Below, piece by piece: positions 48,232 through 58,164 of a stretch of 64,000 bases of DNA; within the stretch, counting starts at the first letter, position 1, and the number at the start of each line of letters is the position of its first letter. Below the pieces are notes generated by a model. That model did not search any database and was not told the origin of the DNA. It saw only the letters and a program-made list of their open reading frames with translations. This DNA comes from Panaeolus papilionaceus (Eukaryota > Basidiomycota > Agaricomycetes > Agaricales). The DNA is taken from NCBI GenBank assembly GCA_015501605.1, contig JADNRZ010000014.1:1116001-1180000 (forward strand), written 5' to 3'. Position numbers and translations under genes: made by a program.

Positions 48232-50377
48232 ATGTCTTCTCCCTATAGTTGGGATTCCTTTGATAAGTTCGAGGCGAAAAGCACTGATGTGCTGATTGGG
48301 TAGGTATTTATAATGCTGAATCTAATATTCACGCACTCAGTTTCGCCTATCTAGCATCGCGGGGCCTGCGGATGCTATGGAGGTGGTGTGTTTTCCAATT
48401 CCAATCCAATACATACTATGCTTTCTAACAGGAGGTTTACAGTTTCTCAGGAGCGTCGGGATCAGTGATTCCCACACCTCGAGCAAGAGTGGGACCAGTA
48501 GGCCCGTCAAACCAAGAAGGCTACAAGGACATCCGAATGTCGGAGATCGCGTTGTGTTAGTGGAGTTACCGCCCAGCGACAACTCGATTGGTGGCTTGGC
48601 AGAACTGGAGGTATGGTTGGACGAAAAGTCAGTTATACCTGTATCTTGACGTTACTTTGTCATTCACTAACGTTTACTATCTGGTGCTGGAAACGCAAAG
48701 CTACTGTGAGAACCTCCACACGAAGATGCGGATTACGAGACTTCTATGGCTCATCAATACTCGGGACGTTCCCAAACCTACCTTGTTGTTCACTTCTACG
48801 GTGTTTGAATCGCTCAAACCTTTTTTCGAAAATGGTGGCATGGTACATTCGACGTTTCCCATCACCCTCCAGTTTTGTCCGTCCATCAGTCAAGGCGAGA
48901 CTGCAGAGCGATCAAATCACGAGAAATTTGTCAAAGAAAGGATCAAGGTAAGCAGAACGCACCGCCCTGTCACCGCCTTTTCGTCGAATTAAATCGTTCC
49001 TTAGGCGAAAGGAGATTTCTCTATATCGGCATGGACTGCGGAAGGTGATGGAACTCCCACAAGACAACTCGACGGAGCGATCAGAAATCGAGATCAACGA
49101 GTGATGAGAAAGTTAAGTGGCACCAGCGACCATAAGCCGAGCGACATAATCGTAGCGTGAGTAGGGCAGTTGTGCCTCGTATTCTTGATTGCCTCATAGT
49201 AGTGAGCGTAGCGTTATGGGTGCGACTGGTACCGGGAAGACTAATGTGAGTACTTTCCAATGCCTCTATGCGACTGACTCAAATACCCCCTGTTAGTTCA
49301 TCGTGAAGGCCAGGAAGGTCCTTTGTCCTGACTCACCTGCTTCGGAAGGTCCGGCTTCTGGGGAGAGTCTTAAAGGCGGCACTAAGGACATATCGGCATA
49401 TCGTATCCTCAATCATCCAGACTACGGGAACAGAGTCGTACTTCTCGATACCCCTGGGTTTGATGATAGCATTCAGGACGACGGTAGGATCCTGGAAAAA
49501 ATTGGAGATTGGATAAAGCACACGTACGAGGCTCATTTAAAGTATACCCGTTCGTCAATAATCACATCAGCTCCTCTTTCTGGCACTAGTTATCGGGACC
49601 ATTGTGGGGTAACGCTCGCAGGTATCCTATACTTCAACCGCATGTCTGACAACCGCGCAAACGGCACTGCCCTTCGTAATCTTAAGTTACTCGGGAATCT
49701 TTGTGGCACTCATGCCGCTGCAAATGTCGTTTTTGTTACCACTATGTGGGACACGATGATGAAGACTCCGGAAGGTGGAAATAAAGCCAAGGAACGACTT
49801 GAAGAGTACTCGAAAAAATGGTGGAAGGTAAACATCTCTCCACACTAGATATATGGTTGCATCGCGTTTCTCACCACCTCTCTAGAAGCTCCTTGATCTT
49901 GGTGCGCAACACGCGGCATTCCTTAACGACTCCAAATCCCTCGAGAGCATACTTAGAGGAATAACCAATAGGGACGGAAAAAAGAGGATCACTGTCCTGC
50001 TCGATGAACTCGTTCGTTTAGAGAAGGACGTGAGGGAGACGGGTGCGGCGAGGGCTATTCAGGAAGATCAGGAGAAGGCTATCAGAAAGCTGCGGGAGGA
50101 ATATGAAGAACTCATGAACGAAATTCCAAATCTAAAAGACGGAACGGAGGAGAAGAAGAAGAAGAAAGAGCAAGCATCGGGGAAGGATAAGGAATGGCAG
50201 CAGATAGCTGAGGGAAGAGCAGAATTTAATCCACCGCCGCGTGGTATCATAAGAGCCGTGAGACAAGGAGTCCTGCAATTGAGGCCTGGTGCACCAGTAC
50301 GTTACAAACTTCCATTTGACCATTCGTCGCCTGCATTGCTGAACATAAAAAATTTCCTTAGAGACATGTACGTCTAG
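48232..50377 (+). CDS. AIG1-like GTPase with degenerate N-terminal G domain, copy 1
   Basis: Nine exons, 556 residues. Model: 48232..48299, 48355..48382, 48443..48627, 48701..48947, 49005..49156, 49212..49245, 49297..49523, 49590..49827, 49886..50377. The second half is an AIG1/GIMAP-like G domain: P-loop GATGTGKT (about 230-237), G3 DTPGFDD, G4-like TTMWD, then a coiled coil with a Lys-rich stretch. The first half aligns to it segment by segment but has lost the nucleotide motifs: GPADAME stands where the P-loop should be, and LVELPP where G3 should be. It therefore looks like an internal duplication giving a pseudo-G domain. Such GTPases assemble on membranes in plants and animals; the fungal role is unknown. 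Exons 2 and 3 were chosen by comparison with copy 2. Confidence 0.78.
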
Positions 50378-50481
50378 GGGAGTAATCAACGACTGGGGAA
50401 ACTTACATTAGTGCGACAATGGGGCCGGTACCTGTTAGGTGACTTGATCTGCGATTCCGTTCAATTGCTTGTTTCATGTAT

Positions 50482-50769
50482 ATACTGTACCCTTTTAAAT
50501 TATTCGGCAGGGGGTGGGACATGGGACACCGATGCCGAATTGTGTCACCCGTCAACCTGGGGTGGGACATGGGACAAATGGCAAAGTTCGGCAGGAGGTC
50601 CCGGTCAGGGGCCGCTCAGGGTGGTTCGCCCTATGGACAAGGTCAGTTTCTCGTTGTCCCACCTGGCCACTGGCCAGGAGGCCGGGGACACGGGACAGGT
50701 GTCTCGATTCGGCGTCGTCAAGGGGGGGTGGGACAGGGGACCGCCGAATAATTTGAAAGGATGCAGTAT
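50482..50769. mobile_element. MITE-like element with terminal inverted repeats
   Basis: Ends match as imperfect inverted repeats of about 29 bases; the best core is aaattattcggc, with the outer part atactg. The ~290-base element is G-rich inside, has the repeat gggtgggacatgggac twice, and no coding capacity of its own. No clear target-site duplication was found. It lies just after the first GTPase gene. Confidence 0.5.
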
Positions 50770-50949
50770 TCTGCTTGCACATTATTTTGTCACGCTTGTC
50801 TTCAAATCTACAGACTTATACGATCATTCTAAGTGTCTCTTCAATAACATAAATCGAACTTTATCTGCAAAACTGCTTAAATATTCAATCAAAGTGTCTG
50901 TCCCTTACATCGGAAATCATAACCTTGATCCCTCGTCGCCTCAAGCAAT

Positions 50950-51250
50950 CGTTCTGGCTCGAGGGTCTGTAACCCCTATCATATTTTGTCGTGGAAACAA
51001 GCAAGCAATGCGAGTAGTTTCATATTCGTGTTCGGTATGAAGATTCCTGTCAAGTTGCTCTTCCATCGCTATCAACCAGCCCAAGTCAATTGTGAAGGAA
51101 CCTCCGAGTCCCGAATCTCAACTTCAGGGACGCCTAAGAGGGTTTACAGTTCAATCCGCTGCATCTGACTCACAAAGCTCAGGACCGATTATATACCCGG
51201 GTCGCTATAACGGCAACCCAATGGATCTGGCCGATTCGCGAGCACCATGA
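50950..51250 (+). repeat. Direct repeat, fused right copy
   Basis: Blocks 1 and 2 of the left copies joined head to tail (50950-51046 with 51048-51250). With the left copies it brackets the first GTPase gene and the MITE-like element. The fused form suggests a deletion here or an insertion of about 780 bases on the left. Confidence 0.85.
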
Positions 51251-52382
51251 GGACAACTTTGACGAGCGCTAACAGGCTGCGAATACAGCCGACAATTCAG
51301 ATAGACGATAAGTATGGGCCTAACCGAGAAATGGCGTGACGATAGGACGTTCTTGCGAAAGTGAAACACCAACGACTACGACAATGATCTGTAGTATATT
51401 ACTCCGAGCGTTACCGATGTAACTCGTGCTTTTGCTGTGTTCGAAACAACAGTTATAAACTTAGGTGAAACTCGGGATTAGTTGAAGTCTGGTTGAAGAC
51501 TTGGATGCGGGCCATGACCTACATAGCAGTCCTGGCATTTCCGAGGCCCTTGCGAAAACCAGCCTTCGGGACGCAATGCTCTTGTTACGGTTCAAAATGA
51601 GTTCCTAAATTAGAGCGTCCCATTTTCGGATTGGACTCTACGAAACACGAAGCGCTTTCGGGCAGGAGAAAGCACCGAGTATTCGCCAAACAAGGGCACA
51701 CTCAGGGGAAGAGTTGCACAAAATGTGCCAGGCTGATGACGAGGCTGTGTATTCAGACGCTGATGGTAAGCAAGAACATGCAACTTCAATACGAGACCCG
51801 CGGGGGCCTCGTAACCTGTGGAGTAGTGCCCATCAGGTCTCTCTCTTATATGGCTCGAGACCCCAAGTCGAGAATCAAGGCCATCACTTGACCCTGAGAG
51901 AAATCCAGTTGGAACGTGCCGGGAGTCGTGAATGCGCAATCTTGGCACCAATAAAGCACGTTGCAGACTAGATGGTGTTAGCCGCCTGTCCGCTGCTACC
52001 TCACGATCGATCTACTCACATTCCAGGGAGCTGATGGAAAACCCGTCAAAAGGTCTTTCGACTCTTGCGCTTAATGCCTACCGGGACTTTGAGCTCACTG
52101 AATACACATACGTCTAGGATGGATACATGTCAAGTTACAGGTCGAGTATCCGTGGGCATATGTGTACGATGTATTGAATGCACCCTGTCTTGATACTAGA
52201 TCATGGGTTCTGACAAATCGATCGTTTAACCTCATGTAACGACCCTGTGATGTCAACGAGATTCGGCGTCTTCCGTCTAATGACACGCGTTTAACGCGAC
52301 GTTATTGAGTCGATCGATTCCAAACACCCTTTCCCATCCACCACATTTGTCTGTCTTTCTGAAGGTCTACGCCTCAGAAAAT
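51251..52382. other. Intergenic
   Basis: No supported gene; frames near 51631-51971 have no domain and many rare junctions. It should hold the promoter of the second GTPase gene. Confidence 0.5.
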
Positions 52383-54725
52383 ATGCCCGACACCGTTTAC
52401 AACTGGGAAAGCCCGGACAAGTTTGAGGCGAAAGTTGACGATGTTATCGTAGCGTATGTGATGCCTGCGGTTCTTCCGATTGGGGAGCCTAATGGTTTCT
52501 GACAGACTTGTCGGTCAAGATGCGTCAACCAAGCTGGTATGCTAGCCTCTCAGCAAGAATTACTTCTTTCCCTCACAAAGACATTAGTTCCTTCGTCATA
52601 TCGGAATAGGTACTGGCACCTCAGGCGAACCGCAGGACCATAATGTAAAGCGAGGTGTAAAACTCCAGGTGCGTTCTTCTCTGAGTAAGGTATTCATCCG
52701 AATGTCGCTGACGACTGGCAATTCAGGAAAACGATGATGATATTTGCCCCATACGCTTACTGAATCAACCTGGCATTGTGAAGAATCGAGTCGTCTTGGC
52801 CGTACTTCCACCCAGCCAAAAGTCTATCGTTGAAGCTCTTGAGACACTTTCGGAGTGGTTTAAAACTACGTACGTCAGCCCTTACTTTCTGTCTATATTA
52901 CACTCTTTTGAGAACATTGGACCTTGATGTCGAACGCAGATACTGGAACAAATTTCCAGTCACTATGAAGATTTCGGGGTTCGTTTGGCTTGTCGACGCT
53001 GTAGGAAAGGACCCTTCTCCTAAGCTCTGGAGCGACATGGCATTTGAGGCATTGGGACGACTATGCTACAATAGTGAAGGAGCTATGGAGAAAACGGTAC
53101 ATCCAGTTACGCTTACATTCAGTCCGTCTAACAAATCAGGGGGAAACCATGAGGAATTCATCGAAAAAAAGTGGAAGGCGAGCTAGGGATCGTTTCCCAT
53201 TTAATTGCGTTGCTAATGATTCCACAGGACAGGTCCACTGACTATAAGGTGGAACGTTGGACTGAGAACTCCGGCCACTGTCCAAAAGAGGTTTTCAACA
53301 AGGCGATTCGCCATAGAACACAACGAACCATGGAGAAACTTGATGGCAAAAATGAGAGGTATGACAAGAGTGACATAATTATTGCGTGAGTGTTCCCCTG
53401 CATCATGGCTGGTTGAAAGAGATCTTAATCTTTCATCTCGAACTAGTGTGATGGGCGCGACGGGAAGGGGAAAGACGAACGTAGGTCTCAAAAGCAAACG
53501 GACGGTCACAAATGTATGTTAATCTTCTGCTCTCAGTTAATATCGAAGATGGGACTGGCGCTGTGCCCCGATTCCAATATTGGCTCAAGCAGCATTCCTG
53601 CTCCTCATCATACGCTTGAGTCCGGCACCAAGAACTTGATCGCATACCGTGTTCTCAACCACCCCGAGCACCAAAACAAAATCGTCATTCTTGATACGCC
53701 TGGGTTCGATGACATCAAACAAAGTGACGGGGAGATTCTGAAGATGATAGCAACCTGGATGGTGAACACGTAATACCCTTTCACGTTCTAAAGGCACCCT
53801 CGGCGAATTTCTGAGCCATGCATTTTTTTTAACTCTCCTTAGGTACAAACCCAACGGAAAGACTCTACGTTCCATCATCTACGTCAACAGTGTCACGGAT
53901 AAACGTGTGACGGGTAGTGCTCTCCGGAGTCTCAAGATGTTTGGGAACCTATGCGGGACTCATGCAGCAGTAAACGTACTTTTCATATCTACGATGTGGG
54001 ATACTATGGAAAGGACAAGACAACTCCACGTTGCCGAAGACAGAATGGGACAGTATGTGACCAAATATTGGAAGGTAAGTCGCAAGCGTACCACCCTGTG
54101 CCTCAGTATCTCACATTCTTCGGCGGCAACCATTTTACAGGCTCTGATCGACGAGGGGGCATCCTACGATTCCTTTGATAATAGTATCCCTTCAGCGATA
54201 AAGATTTTCAACATCGCCTGTGACTCGGCAAGACAAGAAAGGATAACACGCTTGTTGGATGAGCTCGTCCGCATCAAGAAGCAGATCAACGAGACAGATG
54301 CTGTTGGGGCAGTACGCGAGAACTTAAAGACCGAGGTGAAGCAGCTCCGGAAAGACCATGCAGAGATTCGATTTTTTCTCGAGGAGAAGCGGAACAAGAT
54401 CGAAGCGCTCCAGCAGGATTTGAATGCAGCGAGGCAAATCGTTCTGACCCCAGAACAAGAGGAGATGCTAAGATCCGAAGTTGAGGAAGCGTTGTCACTC
54501 CAGCGTCAGACCGAGCTAGTTGACGCAGCTTGGCGCAGGAAGGCACAAGACATTGCCGAGATGAAGTCGACAAAATTTGGTTTTGGTTCCTTGGTGAAGC
54601 TTGCTCGGGATAAGATGCCTGGCTCAACTGTAAGTGGATGTTGAATTCAACCTTGTCGGGAAGCTGACTACAGACTCACTTGATAGAGACCAGTTAGGAC
54701 CCTTGGTGGTGACGACGACGTGTAA
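52383..54725 (+). CDS. AIG1-like GTPase with degenerate N-terminal G domain, copy 2
   Basis: Eleven exons, 582 residues. Model: 52383..52453, 52506..52536, 52588..52668, 52727..52869, 52940..53177, 53228..53385, 53447..53480, 53537..53769, 53843..54074, 54141..54629, 54687..54725. The active-type G domain has P-loop GATGRGKT, DTPGFDD, NLCGTHAAVNVLF and STMWD. The N-terminal domain repeats the same fold-like pattern (NRVVLAVLPP against NKIVILDTPG; FKTTYW against VNTYK) with the P-loop degraded to GQDASTKL. A long coiled coil (about 430-530) follows and the tail ends GGDDDV. Intron 5 (53178-53227) appears to be GC-AG: AAG is followed by gcgagc, and a GT donor is not available before a stop. Copy 1 has GT there. 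It is tandem with copy 1 on the same strand. Confidence 0.8.
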
Positions 54726-54956
54726 GGTCGATATGTGTAATCGGAACGACGCGATCCGATTCTCACTCTTTCTATGCTACAAATGGTTTGTTCTTCGTTT
54801 TCTTCAGTCCTGCTCGTTTGCGACTCCTCCACAACTCCTAGGATATACGATATGTATGTGGGTAGAAAGCCAAATGATATTGATTGCAGCTTTTTAAGAC
54901 CATTTGCTTGACACGTCTGAATAGATGTTGTTTTACTCGGTAGTATGCTTTAGAAA

Positions 54957-57158
54957 TCATACCCTCCTTCCATCAATTAATTCTCTCCAAGCTTCTGACC
55001 TTACAGTGATTGAGCACTCAACGGGTGTCTTATGACTATATAAGCGACCGGACAGTGAGCTCGAGTAAAGTTTACGCATATTGACGCAATAATCGATGTT
55101 GGTACTCACGTAAAAAACGATCCTCCTTGATTTCGTCATCGATCTCAATCTCCTTTCCGTACTGGTCTTTCTTCTGTCGTAGGTTAAAGCAAGCCAAGAG
55201 CGATGCAATTGTGAACCATAACTATAGTCAATAGATACATCAGAGGAGTGTCGTAGATTAATGAAAAACTACGTACAGTTGCACTCGCAAAGTGTCGACT
55301 AGGGCATGCCCTATGAACCCAGATACATAGCTGCGTTCCAAGTCAAAGGGGTTTGAATTTGAGGGTGCACCTTCGGCCAAACCCGTATGAGTGTAGCTTC
55401 AGGTCATTGAGCTGCCCGTCTGCATCCAGATAACGTCCTGGATTGAATTTCATTGGGTCAGGTAAGCTCGCTCGTCGTTGTTAAGGACCCTAGGATAAAA
55501 GAGTCAGATAAAGGTAGGTAGACGCGTCAATGGCCTCCAATTGATTGATTACTTACCAGATATTACTGAAGACCATCGTTCCTGATAAAATGACGGGGTT
55601 TAGAAGACGTACAATCAGAAATAACAGGGTGAACGTACCTCTAGGAATATGATAACCCTTGTACCAATCGTCCTCAGTCGTGCGGTGGGGACCAGCCATG
55701 GAGAGTGGGGGACAGCACCTGAGAATCTCGCAATAAATGGCATAGATATAAGGTAGGGAGGCCTTATCGTCGTGAGTCGGAAGGCGTGGTGGACAGCCGA
55801 GAACCTTGTCGATTTCAGCATGAGCTTTCGTTTGAACTTCAGGGTTTGTAGCCAGATAGTAGAAGAGACTCGTCGTTGCCGAGATGGTCTGCACGCAGCA
55901 TTTGGTACAGGGTGTGTTTCAAGGTGCTTAGCTTCAGAGGGGCATTTAGTAATTAGGCTACTTACGGTGTCAGACGCTGCTGTTGATAGGCTACATCAGA
56001 GAGATGGTACGTCTAAAATTTTCAACACGTACATCCATATACTGTGTTTGCTACATTAAGCACCACGTCCTCTTCGATGTCCAAAGCACTTTGGTTGTGC
56101 TTTTTCTCCATAAATTCGCCTACGAGGCATGGGGTCGCCGTACCGTCAGCCTACATAACATCATCTTAGCATTCAAAAATTAAAGGTGGGCAGCACTTAC
56201 GATACTCTTCATAAGGGCATCTAATGGAATCTTCTTCATCTCTTCCGTCGCTTCTCTGGCTCCCTTAGCGGTCCTCTGAGACCATGTCCATGGCACGTAT
56301 CGCAAAATGGGAAATATATTGATGAAACTCCCACCAGGAGCTATCATCTTGTTACCCAACTCGACGCTCTTATCGGCAGCCTTGATGAGAGGGTCGTCGA
56401 GAGTTTTCGTCTCGTAGCTATACATACTCTTCACAGTTATACCGATTGACATCCTATGAAGCAAAACTGGTGAATTCCGGACACATTTATGTTTACTAGA
56501 GGAACATACAGTTTATTGTGATCCACAAACGCGTCCGGGGTATCAAGAAGCGCCAAGAGCATCTCATGAACTTTACGCGTTTGGATGGGACGGTACTTGT
56601 GGACCGCATCTACTTTGAAGTTTTGTTGGCATACCTTCCGGTGAGCTCTCCAGAAGTCGCCGTAGTTAAGCAGACCAAGGTTATATCCCCAACCAATCCT
56701 AAACAAATCAAGGGTATGAGTGCGAGGAAGCAAATGTGGCAAAAGTTGAAGGCTGATTCAGTGACGCACATATCCCGAACCGGGAAAACCGGTCTATCTG
56801 AGTAAATCCGCGCCCTATTTTCGAAGAGCTCAACCACATCCTCCACGGCGTTTAGGACTACAATCCTCTGTCCGAGGGCGTAGAGATGCATTATGCTACC
56901 TGCAATGAGTCTCATCAGCAACTCTAAAAGCCTATCAAATCGTACAAACGTACTGTTGAAGTCATTGGACCACTGCCGGTAGATTTTGGACGCGTTCTGA
57001 AAAGGGATGTCAAGAGCGTTCCCAATCAAAAAGCGAGGTTTTGGGCCTGGAGGATATGGTACTGTTGCCTTGCGAGAGGTTAAGGCGTATTTAACAACAA
57101 ATCGGATGAGGATGGCCCCTAGAAGTGCTGAGAACGTTGTCGAGGGGGATATGGCCAT
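54957..57158 (-). pseudogene. Cytochrome P450 with two frame breaks (P450-2)
   Basis: Paralogue of P450-1, same exon plan with one extra intron. Exons on the minus strand: 56954..57158, 56770..56899, 56510..56698, 56201..56453, 56033..56150, 55966..55979, 55639..55888, 55557..55581, 55371..55489, 55277..55310, 55110..55221, 54957..55035. Anchor, PPGPKP, WRAHRK, K-helix EILR, and haem motif FGRRACPSRHFA are readable. Compared with P450-1, one base is missing in the PDP motif before the haem site (CC run, 55461-55462) and one in a T6 run at 55112-55117, near the end; each breaks the frame. The I-helix Thr region is split by a 14-base exon. It is either a recent pseudogene or a gene hit by homopolymer errors; both sites are runs. 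Confidence 0.75.
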
Positions 57159-58164
57159 GACTAGACGTGGGGCACTTGTTCAGTAGGCATTCAATACGAG
57201 TTACCTTCCTTCATTATAACCATGGAAGGAGGTGGCTGACGCAGTCGCGGATCCGGCGCGGATGACCTGCAATCAATGACACATTTAGAAGAGGCTGGCA
57301 TCTGTGAAGGCAATTAACCCAAGACGGTGAAGTTACCTTCGGGATACGTTGATGCTCCTGAATCGATGTTCAAAGCAGAACACTTCCATCGAAGCTTCTT
57401 GGCCGGTTTGGAAGATTCTGAGTGGTGAAGCAAAGCTTGCAAAAAACCATGCGTTACGTTTTAACCCTGGACAACAAGTGTGAGGGACAAAGGGCATGCA
57501 TTCATCCGCATGACTAAATTGGCTTGTAGGCGTTGGTCCTGAACCCCCAAGGAGCTTTCTTGAGGCCTTCCACGAATGTACAGGGGTCGTGTTATGCAGG
57601 AAAACTGGTTTTCACACTGCTGAGTGCTCAGAAGCCCCATGTGTTGATAGATATTGGTGATTTAACTAAGCTCAGGGGAGATGATGTGAGGACGAGCATA
57701 CTCAAAAACGGGCAACCGAATGAAACATACCTGGAATTTAGGCCAGGCCGGCGAAGAAAAGGACTTAAAAGGTGATTGCAGTTTTAGTGACTAGTGACGG
57801 CTGGCGCGAAGGTTGTTGTCGCGACTACAGAGATGACGTGGTGGACTCTGGCAATGATGGATATCAGTAATATATCACTTATCGGAAAGGTAGGAACAGA
57901 CAGCTCACCAGAAGGATGGATACAGCAGGTGAAATGAAGAATCAAGCAGAAAAAAAAATAAAAGAGGTGCAACCAAAAGACACGTCAAGATCCAAGGGTG
58001 GGCGTAAAAAGGACAAGTGACATTATTTATCTGGAGCAGTTACACGATTTGAATAATAGGGGATTAAAAGGGGTGAAAAAATAAGATTCAGAGTCCTACA
58101 AAGGCGTCCATGGGGCACAAGAAGAAATATCCACACACGGGTCAAAATCTAACACCCGACTCAG
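57159..58164. other. Intergenic
   Basis: Promoter of P450-2 and 3' flank of the next minus-strand gene. A frame at 57533-57775 is unsupported. An AT-rich stretch at 57945-57965 includes a run of A. Confidence 0.5.

Noticed and set aside
50411..51040. 209-residue plus-strand frame
   Set aside because: Runs across the MITE-like element and repeat block 1; no domain and composition follows the G-rich repeat.
47205..51250. Long terminal repeats of a retroelement
   Set aside because: Repeats lack TG...CA ends, and the DNA between them encodes a GTPase, not gag/pol.
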